From Rapana venosa (Eukaryota > Mollusca > Gastropoda > Neogastropoda > Muricidae): a stretch of DNA of 64,000 nt. Each line of letters begins with the position of its first letter. Position 1 is the first letter of the stretch. Of the stretch, positions 44,339-57,140 are shown piece by piece. The notes under the pieces were generated by a model, which had not been told where the DNA came from, searched no databases, and saw only the letters and a list, made by a program, of their open reading frames with translations. The stretch is from positions 10,447,826 through 10,511,825 of the forward strand of contig CM054159.1 in NCBI GenBank assembly GCA_028751875.1, written 5' to 3'. Both the position numbers and the translations under genes were made by a program.

Positions 44339-46880
44339 ATACTAAAAAAACACCAACCAACTGCGTCATCATTTGGTATGCTTCAGTTGCTCCTCTTCCT
44401 TGGGCAAGTTTTAACATGTAGTAGCACAATACCAGACGAAAATTGTAAAATATCGAAATCGGCAAACACCATAAAAAGTCCAGTCAACAGCAGGCCAGTT
44501 AAAAGGGAGGTTTTGTTTCAATTCCTCTAAACACGCTAGCCATATATATCCGATTTAAGTTTGTTTTTTTGTTTTTTAAATATCTGTTTTGTCTTTTCCA
44601 ACATACCAGTCAAAAGGTCTGCAGTTTTCAGTAGATATTTGTTTGCTTGCTCAAACATACTGGTCAAAATGTCTGCTTGTTTGATTTTTGGGTTCTAGTT
44701 GGGTAAAAAGACTTAATGATGGTGTTGATGACGCTGGTAAAATAGCTAACAACACTGCACAGAAATATTTTGCTGCTTTGTTTGAACAATCATTATTACT
44801 GAGTCATGGGAGAAGCAAGAAAATTTAATTACATGTAATGCAGAGACCAAGAAACAAAAGCATTCACACAAAATGACAAGCTTACATTATATGAAAGTGT
44901 GTTTGTGTGTGTGTAAGTGTGTGTGTGTGACATTTCTCCCTTCAACATTATCATTTCTGACATTTTTTTGTCTGATCTTTAAAAAAAATTGACAAAACAA
45001 ACCAACCTACAACAAACAAGCAAAACAGACACCAAAAACCAAAACGAGCCATCTTTTCTGTTCTGTGTGTGTGTCTGCATGTTGCATGAATTGTGTCAGC
45101 TACAAATACACTTACTTGACACAGATGAACAGGGCATTCTACAATCACTGTTTAGATAAATGTACACACACCCTAGCCACCACTGTGTAACGACATTTTT
45201 GTTGAACTGTTTTCCTTTTACCTCAGCTAATTTCTCTGAGATGTAGGCACCCAAACAGCGAACCACAGTTTTACGCTTTCCCCCACATGCATTAGAACCG
45301 ATTTCACCTTTTAAACAAGTTAAACAATAAAAGAAAAATGAAAACCAAAATAAAGTTGGTTGGGGGGGGGGGGGGGGGGGGGGGGTGGTGAGAACCAGAT
45401 AGCCAAGTAAAAGAAAAAAAAGTATTCATATTTTCTTAAAAGGAAAGAAAGCATACACATTTTATTTGTCATGTTAGTAGTGACATTTCAATGAATGAAC
45501 GTTACATTGGAAGAAAAAAGTCTATATATACACAAAACCTATCCGCACACAGCTCTTCTTCAAGATAATTCACACATTTCTAAGATCCAATCCTCCTCTT
45601 TCCGTCATTAGTCGCTCAATAAAATACCATCCATATACGACGGTAAGAACATACAGGACAACTATTCCAAGTAGGCACACACACACATATACACATGTGC
45701 ATGGCATTATACAAATCTATTCAACCAAACAAGAAGTCATGTAATCATCAGAACATTACACTGTCATTATTGTCTAGGCAAGACATAATGATATTATGGG
45801 GTAATAACAGAGTAGTATAACATTTAAAGAAAAGTAATGAACATCTTTGCAACATCTTTTTTTTTCTTTTCCATACATGCAGGTCATGTTTCAATACATC
45901 AGCAAAAAAACATTTCAAACCACATGTATGTACAACAGTCCTCATCTTTTTAGTAGTAGTAATGTGTGTGTGTTTGTAATCATTTTTAGTATGTGTGTGT
46001 GTGTAATTATTTTCATTTAAAATGAATTAACCTATCTATTCTCTATAGTTTATGAGAAAAATCTTCTTAGAGTGTGCACTTCTAGTGTAAAACAAAAGCG
46101 TTTGAATTACACAACTATACTCATCATTCAAACTTTACGGAACAGTCACTCATGATGCTTGTAAAAGATGCCACAATGAGCTTATACAGACATCTGTGTG
46201 ACAAACACAACTGCAATGTTGAACAGTTGATGAAAACTTTGGCACATTATACTGTATGTGTTGTCCAACAAAAAAATGTTCATTTAAAGGACACTCACCC
46301 CACTTATACTTTCAATATTGAAGAAAACCTACAGGCAGGTCTTTGTGCTTTATTCAAACAGTAGACTGCTGATTTTTTCCATGGATTCTTCTCTAGCCAT
46401 TTTCTATAAAATTAATGATGCGGTTTTAGCTCGACGCTTGTGGACATAACTGGGTATCCGTTTTTCCGGTACAGTGAATGAGATATAAGTTTGAAAGATT
46501 TTATTTTGTTTAAAAGAATTTCTTGTTTTTTCTTTTTCAGTTTCAGAGCTTGCAATTTGGTGTTTTTGTTATGCAGCGAAGATTTGATTTTTGTGTGATT
46601 TCATTATCTGGTATTTTTTCAACTTTGCAGTTTCCTCCAAAATCACAGAGGGGACAAAATGGATGGATACCTTGCATGCAGAGGACTGTTTTCTCTACTT
46701 GCTTCCTTACACCATTGCCTACTGAGCATCTTTTAGAAAAAGCGTCATTTCTAGCAGTATCTATTTTGATATAAAATCTGTTACCTGCTTTATTAATTTG
46801 TGTCATTTATTTATTTATTTTATTTTTAAAAATTCTTTTATATCGAGGTTTGATGAAAGTAGAAGTAGTAGTAATGTGTG
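44339..46880. other. AT-rich DNA, no gene; G24 run
   Basis: G24 at 45362-45385, the longest homopolymer of G or C in the window. Short (TG)n patches near 44901-44930 and 45962-46010. No SINE or ORF with motifs. Confidence 0.5.
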
Positions 46881-46996
46881 TGTGTTTTGTTGTGTACACA
46901 TGTGTGATAGCATGTGTGTGTGTGTGTGTGTGTGTGTGATAGCATGTGTGTGTGTGTGTGTATGTGTGATAGCATGTGTGTGTGTGTGTGTTTCAT
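46881..46996. repeat. (TG)n with GATAGCA spacers
   Basis: Three blocks of (TG)n each introduced by GATAGCATGTG. Very recent expansion by the look of it. Confidence 0.85.
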
Positions 46997-47949
46997 TGAT
47001 GAAAGTAGCAAATTTTTTGGGTCCTAGGTTACTGTTTTACAGTTACTTAAAAAAACTTGACAATCAGTTGGTTAGTTGCTTGCCTGGCTATTCAACTGGT
47101 TGGCGTCTTAATAAACTTGTTTGCTTTGCTTTGCTTTGGTATGTTCTCATGAATCATGACATGCTCAAAATAAATTTTATATAGGAGAGGAATGGAGCCG
47201 ACTTTTTTGCTTTGCCATGACCAACAACAGCTGTTTGTACAGGTATAAAAACATGATTTTTCACTTCACTCTCAATCCCTGGAATGGAGAACTAAACAAC
47301 AATTTTGTCTGCAATAACTGCCCTCCCCCCAAATAAAAAAAGAAAGATGGAAGTCTGTTAAACTGCACATAATCTCATGCATTCAAGCTCTAAGCATACA
47401 TTTCAATACCAATACATAACAAAACCCAAACTGTATAAGCAAACTAACAAAGCAACAGCAACAAAACCCCACAATAAACAGACTGTAAGTCTTAGCTTAA
47501 ATTCAGCACAGACCTTAAGGTTTACTTTTTCTTTTTCAAGTGTTCTTTTTTGGTAATTTTTTTTTTAAAAACACTTTTTTTTTGGGTGAGAAAAATAGAC
47601 TTTCTGGAAAACCAGTTTCATTCTCACTTTTCAGTTTATTTGTGTGTAGAGTTAAATTTTTCTCAGTCACACGACTGACACACACTTTCACCACAATACA
47701 TGCATGCACACACACCTATCATTACATGCAGTGGAAAAGCAGTGTAATGATTTATCTGTGACACTGATCAAGCACCATCCATGGACATCTCTTTCATGCT
47801 ATGGTCATTGTTATACATGTTAGCTGCCAACTTTTCTGGGGGATGGGGTGGGTGGGTAGGGGGTGGGGGGATGACTGACAAGGAGGAAGGAAGGTGGAGG
47901 AAAGGTGGAGACTTGTCCGATGATGATTACTATGTTGGAATTATTTCTT
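46997..47949. other. No gene recognised
   Basis: AT-rich; an AATAAA word near 47109 lies in a GCTTTGCTTTGCTTTG context. No conserved ORF. Confidence 0.4.
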
Positions 47950-48185
47950 GAGTCACAACACGTGTGTGTGTGTGTGTGTGTGTGTGAATGTGAGTGTGTG
48001 TGTTTGTGTGAATGTGAGTGTGTGTTTGTGTGAATGCGAGTGTGTGTGTTTGTGTGAATGCGAGTGTGTGTGTTTGTGTGAATGCGAGTGTGTGTGTTTT
48101 GTGAATGCAAGCATGTGTGTATGTATTTGTGCATGCTTTGTGTGTGTGTGTGTGTGTGTGTGCGTGTGCGTGAATGTGTGCACGC
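47950..48185. repeat. 24-26 bp (TG)n-based minisatellite
   Basis: Repeats of TGTGTGTTTGTGTGAATGYG, about five units, then plain (TG)n. Confidence 0.85.
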
Positions 48186-49126
48186 GTGCAGGCCCAAAAA
48201 AATGTTACACGATTTAAAAAAAAAAATTCAAACAATGACTCTTCAGATGTTTAACTTTTAAAATCATTTTATTCAAAATTCTTTATGGGTATGAAACATG
48301 ATACAACAAGACACAACAATATCAAACAGGACATATGATCAGACTGTCACACCAGGATATGAACACACATACATATGCAATTACGCTAACACAACACACG
48401 TTCACTGTTAAGTTACCTATTTTCTTCACATTATGCACTTTTTTGTTTTCAAACCAGTGCACGGACAACTGATAAAACACTGCTTACTCATTCACTGAAG
48501 GAAAAAATGAGAAAGAGGAGTGTATTACTACTGATGCTACAGAGACTTTATGGTCTTGTTCATTCATTACAGCTGTCATCATTTTAGAAAATAATTTTTC
48601 TTTTACTGAATACAAACTGTTAAATGCTCCCAGGTATATCTTTTTTTGTTGTTGTTGCTGTTGTATACCTTACACATCCAGGTTCAATGTACTCACAAAA
48701 AAACAAAAACAAAAAAATCTGACATTTCAAATGTAAAAACTGGATTAAAAGATAAAAGTACATCCTAAGTATGATTTTACACAAAGTCAGGAATTACACC
48801 TATACAAAAAAAATACTTTAAAAAAAACAAACAACCTCCTCCCCCCCTAGATTATATGGAAAGATATATGTCTAGATACTGCTTATGATGAAAATCTATG
48901 ATGAGAACAAGCCAAGAAAAAAACAAAAACAAAAATAATAATGTGTGCCACAGATTTTAAGAGCTCTACGGATGGAAACCCTTGATCACTCTGGGCCTTG
49001 TTCACTTAGCAGACTCCAGGATTAACAGAGCTATAAACAAAAATCATTGTTCACACTCAATGAATCGATTCCAAGATGATTTGCATTTAATGTGTGCTAG
49101 TACATGCATATGTGCCATTCCTTCTT

Positions 49127-49165
<39 letters not shown>

Positions 49166-50477
49166 ACACACACAATGATTTCAGTTACTATACCATGTCA
49201 TTTTTGTAAACATTTTTTATTTTGTCTAAAAATCCAGCCAGTAAAATGATAAAATGGTCCTCTTTTGAAACACAAAAGACAAAATGGTCAACGATTCCAA
49301 AATCACACAAAGCACAATAGAATTCAGTCTGCGCACATGTGTATGTGTGTACATACATACACAAATATCAAAACTACTGAAACAAAACTACATTGCAATT
49401 CAAACCACACATTGGCAGTTTTCTTCTGAAAGAAAAGTCCAGATGGAAAAGTGTGTTTCCTTACATGTTTAGATATGATCTACAGAAATTTTTTTAAAAA
49501 AAGCAAAGCCCACACATGCAAACACAACCTGAAGGTTCGCGTTTACATAGATCTACACAACACAATTCAAAATCCAAGGGGCATTCTTTTTCTTTACTTC
49601 TGTACATCAGTTGCATTGTCACTGCACTCATTCAACATATCAAAACAGAAAGAAGACTTTGTACATACACATTCACCCAGGTTCATCATCACTGCCCCCC
49701 CTCCCACCCCCCAAAAAAAAGCCCAAACCAATATCCCCTTCCCAAAACAATTTTTAAAAAGCCTAAAGGTGATGAAATCATTGCAATTAGAAAAAAAATG
49801 CCTACAGATGATGTGCAATAAAAGTGATTATAACAATAAAAGGCTCAAAGATGATGACAACAGTGCTTGAAAATATGACGACAAAAAGAAATAGTTGGGC
49901 AGTTTTAAAATTTTTTATTGATGAGAAAAAAAAGATTATCTGAAGTTCTCTGATGCGTGAAGAATATACCTCAAACAGAAAATTGCAAACATGTTACCAA
50001 AATGTTAAACGCATTGCATCAATAAAAAAAGAATTAAAAAAATACACACACACACAAAGGAAAAAAGATACAAGAATACATACAGAAAAAAACTACAAGA
50101 CATCATTTCTAGAACAAGTACCACACCATGCCGTGATACACATACAATAAGAAAATGAACAGCTCATTTCAATAACTAAGGACACACACAGGGGAGTAGG
50201 TATGACCTCGCTTCTTTAAATAAACGCTACACTGGGGTTAGACCTGCACACTCTAAAAACCATCTTTTCAAAAGTCTGTACTCCCAATGGCGCCTCACGT
50301 TTAAGCAAAGAATTCCAAGGACTAAAACCATACCAAGGGGTCGATACATACATACACCATGTCTAGAACAAAAAGTTGTACTCAAGAAGAAGATAACAGA
50401 GTTTTAAAAGCAGTCACGGGTAGTTGCTCAATTTAAAACGTATGGCATCAAAAACCATATCGGGGGTGGGGGTGAAG
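48186..50477. other. AT-rich DNA, no gene recognised
   Basis: Contains only a (TG)n at 49129-49161 and A-rich runs. No SINE, tRNA-like or conserved ORF seen. Possible 3' UTR of the minus-strand gene at 53.6 kb, but no continuous evidence. Confidence 0.4.
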
Positions 50478-50621
50478 GTGTCCCATAACCTACATGGTTG
50501 TAGGGGAGCAAGGCGTCAAAGACATCGCTTCTCCAGGAGCCAGCATATTGAGGAGGGAGGGGTGTTTATGAGCTTTTAAATGCATTTGAAAAGGGATGGG
50601 TGGGGGGGGGGGGGGGGGGGG
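50478..50621 (-). mobile_element. S1 3' fragment, minus strand, then G20
   Basis: 50478-50556 has GTGTCCCATAACCTACATGG, TAGGGGAGCAAGGCGTC and CCAGCATATTGAGG, the complement of the S1 3' body; the head with the 5S-like segment is absent. G20 at 50602-50621. Confidence 0.8.
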
Positions 50622-51837
50622 AGACAACATGTGAAAGTCATTAGAGCAATTATTTGTTTAAAACAATCTCAAAAGCTTAAGCACACCATTACAGATTTTA
50701 CCCAGCAAAATCACCAGAAGAATTTTTTTTAAAAAAAGACCAAGAAGAAAAAGAAGAATCAGATCAAAGTGACACAGAATGTCTTTGATATGACACCGTC
50801 CATTATTCTCATTATCTCCAGCACACAAAATAAAATGTTGAGAAAAGACAAGAAAAGAAAGTACACCTCAATGCATCTACAGATGATTACATGACACAAC
50901 GCAAGAAAGTAAATGTAAATGCCGCTATATTAGATATATATATAAACGGTCTTATTTCACCATGGCTGGACTTGCAAATACCGAGTGTGCACTTGTGTGG
51001 TAGGATATTCACAAACAAACAGTGCCAGTCTCGTTAACACAATTCTCTGTGTGTGTGGGTGTATGTGTGTGTGTGTGTGTGTGTGTGCATAAGCAAATAC
51101 ACACATGTAGATAGAAGTGGATGATGATCAGATCAATGTAAAAACATATAAGGGGTAATGTATATTTTTAAAAAACACCTGAATGGATATTCACTACATG
51201 ATACAGACTGCCGTTTTCCCTCTTAGACTTGCAAGTAGATATGCCCTCTCCCCACCCCCCAAAAAACCAACCACCCCAAACCCATACTGTCAGCTGTGAA
51301 CAAAGCAGTAACAACAAAAGATCATGACAGCAGTGCAGATGATCAGCCAAAAACTAACAACAACAATATGGAAAACACAGTCAGGTATCACAAGCTTAAT
51401 CAATGCATCTTTATGGAACAAAAAAAACGGTGAACATTTGCCTTGACGCTAAAACACACTTGCCTTCCTTTCACCGCACTTGGATAGAATGATGTCGAGT
51501 ATCTTTTTTTGAGGGACTGGAACGTCCCTCAATTATTTCTTCAACATTTTGTTAAAATGAGAAATAAATGAAAAGACACAAGTAAACAAAACAATAAACC
51601 AGTTTTTCCTTGAACACACTTTTGTTTTTTTAAAAACTTTCACACTACGAAAAAGGGTTTTGTGTGGACAAGAGAACAACAAGCATTCTTTTAATAAAAA
51701 AATATTTATCCGTCATATCATATACATATATTGCCTTGTGATTGTTATGTTACCATGCCTTCTTGTGTGTAAGCAAAGAGTATAACAGACAATAAGAGAG
51801 AATAACAAATGACTACACTTATGAAATAAATTAAAAA
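50622..51837. other. AT-rich DNA, (TG)n only
   Basis: (TG)n at about 51048-51088. No ORF or SINE recognised. Confidence 0.4.
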
Positions 51838-51945
51838 AAAGTGGCGCTGCTCTTGTGGCAATGCACACTCCTCAGAAACAGCAGGCTGAATTTCAGGCAG
51901 AGAAATCTGCCGTGACTTAAAGCGATGTACAAAATTAAATGACAC
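51838..51945 (+). mobile_element. S2 SINE 3' end, diverged
   Basis: GTGGCGCTGCTCTTGTGGC, GCAGGCTGAATTTCAGGCAG and AGAAATCTGCCGTGACTTAA. Confidence 0.75.
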
Positions 51946-52348
51946 AACGTGTGTTTGAACCTGGAATGTCTTACCCACCTGCATGTTCCCCATGGTTGCA
52001 GTTTTACACTTGTGTATTTTTATTTTAAAAACAAAAACAAACGAAACTATGCGAAAAATGAAAAAGAGCAAACATGGAGGAGAAGAAATTACAAACGCGC
52101 CTGGTTTCCTACTGATCAATTTTTACCTAACACTGAATTCTCTTTTGTCATGTTTTGGGAGAATGTATTTCAGTCTGTGACTGCAAATAAGTAAAACAGC
52201 TGTTGTTCTGCTGGGCAAATTGAAGGGAAGAAAATGTCCCACACAATGAAGTGAAAGAAAAGAACACACGCATCATTCAAAAAGTGTTCTGGATCTGCAT
52301 AAGAGTGTGTAAGGAAGACAGTGTGTTCAACAAACCGGAGAACTGTAT

Positions 52349-52351
<3 letters not shown>

Positions 52352-52397
<46 letters not shown>
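52352..52397. repeat. (TG)n microsatellite
   Basis: 46 bp of (TG)n. Confidence 0.95.
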
Positions 52398-52901
52398 TGA
52401 GTGGTAAGATAAGATTCATATCCAAATTTCATCATCACAATAAGTAGCCTCAAGTTATACACACAATACACTATGATCACACACACACTAGTGTGCACTC
52501 ACTACAAATCGTCTTAAACAGCATTTGAAAGCTCAGATATCAAACTACCACACATCCCTTTTTCTGAGTATATATATATATATATATAAAAAAAGTGTGT
52601 ATTTGTTCTTTTTAGCCTGTCTTTTAATAACTGAAAAGATTTTCTTTTAATGTTAAACACATATTTTAAAGAGAAAGAAGCATATTTTAATAGTGGTGAA
52701 ACGAGCAACATCCAATGTCTCCTGCAGTAGACAACAAAGCAGAGTGCCCTGTATAGGGAAGATGTTTCCATTAAAACCTTGTTGTTTGCTCTATAACAAT
52801 GTGTTCAACGCTAAGATCCCAAGCAAGCGTTCAGAACTCTTGGCAAATGTTCACTCAGATCTATCAAAAGACAGAAACCATATTTCAAAACTGGTTATGT
52901 G

Positions 52902-53165
52902 ACGTCGCTATAGCCGAGTGGTTAAGACTGTTTGACTTCAACATCCACGGGTCCATGAAGTTGTGGGTTTGAATCTCAACAGCAGCGTCTAGTTAATTAA
53001 GGGTGGGGGGGTTTTCTGATCTCCCAGGTCAGTGTGCAGACCTTCAAGTGCCTGAATTGCCTATACACATGCAGAATGCATATATATATATCTATATCTA
53101 TTCATGATCCCCTAATTCATGTCGGCATGTGGTGGGTTTCAGAAAACATGAACATACCCAGCATG
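52902..53165 (+). mobile_element. tRNA-headed SINE with Leu/Ser-type tRNA structure
   Basis: Head: GACGTCGCTATAGCCGAGTG (acceptor arm and A box), a long-variable-arm middle, then GTGGGTTTGAATCTCAACAG (B box) and AGCGTC. The acceptor arm pairs at about six of seven positions, and the A box TAGCCGAGTGGTTAAG is like tRNA-Leu or tRNA-Ser. The body has CAGTGTGCAGACC, CATGTCGGCATGTGGTGG and ACATACCCAGCATGCA and stops in an A14 run. From memory the molluscan family continues with the S4 GGAGTATGGCTGCC tail; that part is absent here. Confidence 0.8.
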
Positions 53166-53599
53166 CATCCTGTACTAAAAAAAAAAAAAAGCAGCCACCC
53201 TTAAGTCGGAATGTAAGCCAAGACCTGTGGCCAGACCTCAAACTCATTTACAAGCACAGGAGGAGACCAGACACTACTTAATTAGGGGACGTATAGAGGG
53301 CGAGAAAAAAACAACCTGGTAATGACGCATAAATGAGGGAGTTGGAGAGAAGTGTATGCGCAAATCAAAGTATAAAAGATTACCTAAAACAAGCAAGCAA
53401 ACAAAAAAAGTATGAAAAAAAGCATGTTGTGTATTTATCTTTGAATTCAAATGTATACACAAAATTTGTTCATGACCACCCTACATCACTCTCTTGTTCT
53501 CCGGCAGACAAGACAAACCACCATAAACATGCGCACATCAAACAACCGTCTCGAGCATTCACAGCCAGCCAGCCATCACCACCATCCTCCCCTTTAACC

Positions 53600-53819
53600 C
53601 TAAACTTCAGAACTTGCAGCCGCCGATTCCTGGTCCAGGCACTTGTTCACGTGCTGCTCGAAAACCTCAGGACTCATCACGTCATCAGCTTGTTTGCGGC
53701 ACACCGGGCAGATTCGACCAAAGTGGGTGGCCACATGCTCCTCAAAATCACTGGAGGCCATGATGCTGGCTTGGCAGAAGGGGCAGATCTTCATTCCTTC
53801 TCCAATAGCATCCATGAAC
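53600..53819 (-). CDS. Last exon of a possible TAX1BP1/CALCOCO-like gene: two zinc fingers
   Basis: On the minus strand the exon starts after TCTCTCTGTCTGACCAG (good pyrimidine-rich acceptor) and ends at TAG (53600-53602). It encodes FMDAIGEGMK, then CPFCQASIMASSDFEEHVATH (C-x2-C-x12-H-x3-H), then CPVCRKQADDVMSPEVFEQ and HVNKC (C-x2-C-x15-H-x3-C) and an acidic/Ser tail. Paired fingers with FEEHV/FEQHV next to the C-terminus resemble the ubiquitin-binding zinc fingers of TAX1BP1 and CALCOCO proteins, selective-autophagy receptors. Identity is from motif memory, not a search. It is also possible that this is another UBZ protein. The first codon is split after two bases, which fits the donor phase of the exon at 62900. 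Confidence 0.55.
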
Positions 53820-53904
53820 CTGGTCAGACAGAGAGACAGCAGTGCACATGTCATGCTACAGGAGCTCACACACCATCGTCTCAGTGACCTGCTACCTACA
53901 GGAG

Positions 53905-53938
53905 GCAGGACAGGACAGGACAGGACAGGACAGGACAG
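53905..53938. repeat. (AGGAC)n microsatellite in the last intron
   Basis: Six AGGAC pentamers about 90 bp upstream of the last exon on its strand. Confidence 0.9.
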
Positions 53939-54121
53939 TGGCATGGCTTTTGTCAGTTCAGGTCTGTGCAGGGCTGATGTTTTGTCACAGAGTGAGGGGC
54001 AGCGAATGAATGGATAAACGAACAAGGGCTTCATTTTCTGCATGTGGATAGTTCTCTTCTTGCGGGTTCAAAATCTTTATTGTGCATGTTTAATTCTCTC
54101 TTTTTTTGGGTGGTGGTTGTT

Positions 54122-54565
54122 GTTAGCCTAGTGGTTAGAGCATTGCACTCATGATCTGACAGCTCAGGATTGGAGCCACCACAGAGGTGTCCACTTTAGG
54201 GAAAATTTTACCCTAGGATTAACTAACATCAGTACTGACTCTACTCCCTCTAAAGTCCTTCAGATGAGAACACATGAGGCCCATTGTTTGTGCAAATACA
54301 CTTACAACATCTTGCGCACGCATTAAAAACCCATTCCGGTCTCATGGAAGAGTAGGCCATTTCATGCTAGTAGGAACAGATGATTATTTCTTTTTTAAAA
54401 ATTATTATTCTTTTTCAATGCATGTACAGAGGTGTTGTGTTTAGACACCACCCCCAAAGCTGCAACACAGCTCCCTGAATTAATGAATGGTGGGGAAAAC
54501 CTGTCACATACATACGCACAATCTCTCCACCGCTAAACCTCGAAGCTGTAGCTGAGGAACAGCAA
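54122..54565 (+). mobile_element. Composite SINE, S3 head and body with S4 tail
   Basis: 54122-54385: TTAGCCTAGTGGTTAGAGCA, GATCTGACAGCTCAGGATTG, AGTCCTTCAGATGAGA, AACATCTTGCGCACGC, AGAGTAGGCCATTTCATGC. 54484-54565: GAATGGTGGGGAAAACCTGT, CACATACATACGCACAATCT, AAACCTCGAAGCTGTAGC and TGAGGAAC, the S4 tail. The order head, S3 body, S4 tail matches the minus-strand composite at 28273. It lies in the presumed intron of the zinc-finger gene. Confidence 0.7.
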
Positions 54566-56097
54566 CACAAATATATGTTCTTTGTAGCAGGCTTTACTAT
54601 GTCCAACTTTTATTCCTGAATTTAGCACTTAGGAATAATTCCTCAGTCATGAAAAGCTTGCTGGGAGTTTTCCCCAAACCAGCTGACTGGTGAGATCTTC
54701 CTATTTGCTACTGTGCAACACAGTGAAAAGGGTTTGGGGGCCCTGGTACTCTTGCACATACTTTCACTAGGGTGTTTCTTGAATTCACCACTTACAAACC
54801 CATGATGCACTGTCAAATCTTAACCCTCTTGTTGTCGGAATTCTACAGGACTAAAGTACCTGAAGTTTATATTATCTGTGTGTGTGTGTGTGTGTTACCA
54901 CATGTTTGTTACGTGCACAAAAGTATCATTGTACATGAGTGTCACAGTGACACAACAAAACAACACAACTGCTGTCAACCTGCATAATGTTAATCATGGT
55001 AGTCACTCACGTAGCTGTAGTGACGGCACAGGGACACGTCATGTCACATCACAGAAAGCACACATTGTCGATGTGTCAAGGATGTAGCCTACCCATTGCT
55101 GTCACCTGTCCCACCTTGGCACACTGGCACCAACTTTTCTTTTCCTTCTTGTTCTTTCTTATCAATATCATCTGCATATCTGCTTGCTTCTACCATCGCA
55201 GATTCCAAGGAAACGTACAGTAATGATGGAGAAAAAAAATCAAAGGCTTCATGTTTTCAAGCATCTATAATGCAGATCAGCTGGGAGGTCGATTTGCTCT
55301 ACAGTCAGTTATGTGAAGCACACAGGCTGCCACACTTCCCAGGAATGTACCGAGTGGCACAACGTCTTCTGGGTCACTCTTCTCCCTAACTGCATCATTT
55401 CCTTCCCCTCAACTTTCAAAATCTGACTCACTTAACATTTCTTCTTGTTGTTTGTTTTGTTTTTTTTACTTCCAAAACAAAAGCATTAAATTCATTGTCT
55501 AATCAATCACGTAAATTGTGTGCTACCAAAGCGAACACCATTTGTTATTGCCACGCTGCTACATGTGTAAAGCCTTGCCATCGTGGGCTTCATCCCTACT
55601 AAGCGCGTCAGTGGTCTTAATTTATCAATAGCACCTGCTGAAGCAGACCCCCCCCCCCCCCCCTTACAACACTGTGTGAAAACCACAAGATATGTGTGTG
55701 TGTGTGTGTGATAGTGAAGTCCTGCCCACAGGGTCAGTCAGCACCAAGGTCAGCTGTGGTCATACCGGAATGTACCGGAGCCCGCCACCGATGTCAGCTG
55801 CTGTCATAATGGGGTCAAGAAGGTTAAACAAACGATGACTACTACTACCTCCTGCCCAAAGACAACCAAGCGATACCAAAGACTGGACACTGCAGAGCAT
55901 TCGTTGAAGAATGAAGGACTTTGCAAGTTCCACGATCTAACAAATTACATTGCTCTTACACCTGTAACTGCTATGCTCAATATAACAACTCTGAAGTAGA
56001 AGGGTGATGAACAAAATGCTGGGCAATGAAAGGGGGTAACAATGATAACGATGGGTAACTTGGGGCCTGGAAGGGGATGGCTGATGAATGTTTTCCA
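54566..56097. other. Presumed intron, no feature recognised
   Basis: C16 at 55648-55663 and a (TG)n at 55690-55712. No exon with a matching phase was found on the minus strand, though short exons would be easy to miss. Confidence 0.4.
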
Positions 56098-56225
56098 AAA
56101 AAAGAATGATGTGAGGCTTGTCAGGGATGGACAAAGAATGCGTGATGTGAGGCTTGTCAGGGGTGGACAAAGAATGCGTGATGTGAGGCTTGTCAGGGGT
56201 GGACAATGACTGAACAGTGATTTGT
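56098..56225. repeat. 36-bp minisatellite, 3-4 units
   Basis: GATGTGAGGCTTGTCAGGGG and TGGACAAAGAATGC repeat; on the minus strand the frame gives a 12-residue unit, STPDKPHITHSL, because 36 is divisible by three. Not considered coding. Confidence 0.9.
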
Positions 56226-57010
56226 GGATGGTCAGAAAAATAAGCGATGATTTGTCAAGAAATGAGGAATCATTTTTAGTACATACAATCAGGCATGGGA
56301 TTTTTCTCACCAAAATATTGTCAATGTTAACCCCCCCCCAAAACAAAAAAAAACCCCACAACAACAAACCCAACCCAAACAAAAACAAAAAAGGAGCAAA
56401 AAGAGGACAAAAAGGAGGAAAATAGGAAGAAAAAAGAAAAGAGGAAACCCAACCAGCATTTTGGCAGTCAACAAAAGTGCAAGTAATCACTTTTGAAAGC
56501 CTACATTCAAAATGTATTACACTGTTAGTCAAATACCTGACCAAATGCGACACTGATTACCTTTTTAAAAAAACAAACAAATTTATTATGCTTTCTATAC
56601 GACACTGAAGTGATACCCACCCACCATCTTCTCTTTTATTAACTTTATTTTGGTGGTCACTTCTAACACCCAATAGTCACATGTAGTCTCCTTTCTTCAC
56701 TTTTGAACATAGGATAATGATGCATTAGAAAAAAGGTTTACATTAATTGTGTGGACAAACATCCAGAAATAAGCAGTAATATCGCTCTGCCCAACAACAT
56801 ACTTTAACACCTATGCGAAAACGATATCCTAATTGATACACAAAACAATGCACAAACAGAACCAAAAATCACACACACACACACACCACAACCCAAGAAT
56901 AAACACCCCCTCCCCCTCAACCACCACCACCCCAAAAAAGCACCTCTACACACTTTACAATGAGTAATGCCTTATGGACAAACCACCACTAGCATCCTTC
57001 TTCATTACCA
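56226..57010. other. No recognisable feature
   Basis: A-rich and AT-rich DNA. Confidence 0.4.
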
Positions 57011-57042
57011 GAGAGAGGGTGAGAAAGAAAGAGAGAGAGAGG

Positions 57043-57139
<97 letters not shown>

Positions 57140-57140
57140 A
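57011..57140. repeat. (GA)n microsatellite ending in G9
   Basis: About 120 bp of (GA)n with AAAGA interruptions. Confidence 0.95.

Noticed and set aside
52902..52990. Functional tRNA gene
   Set aside because: The tRNA-like head continues into a SINE body, has a mismatch in the acceptor stem and no terminator directly after it.
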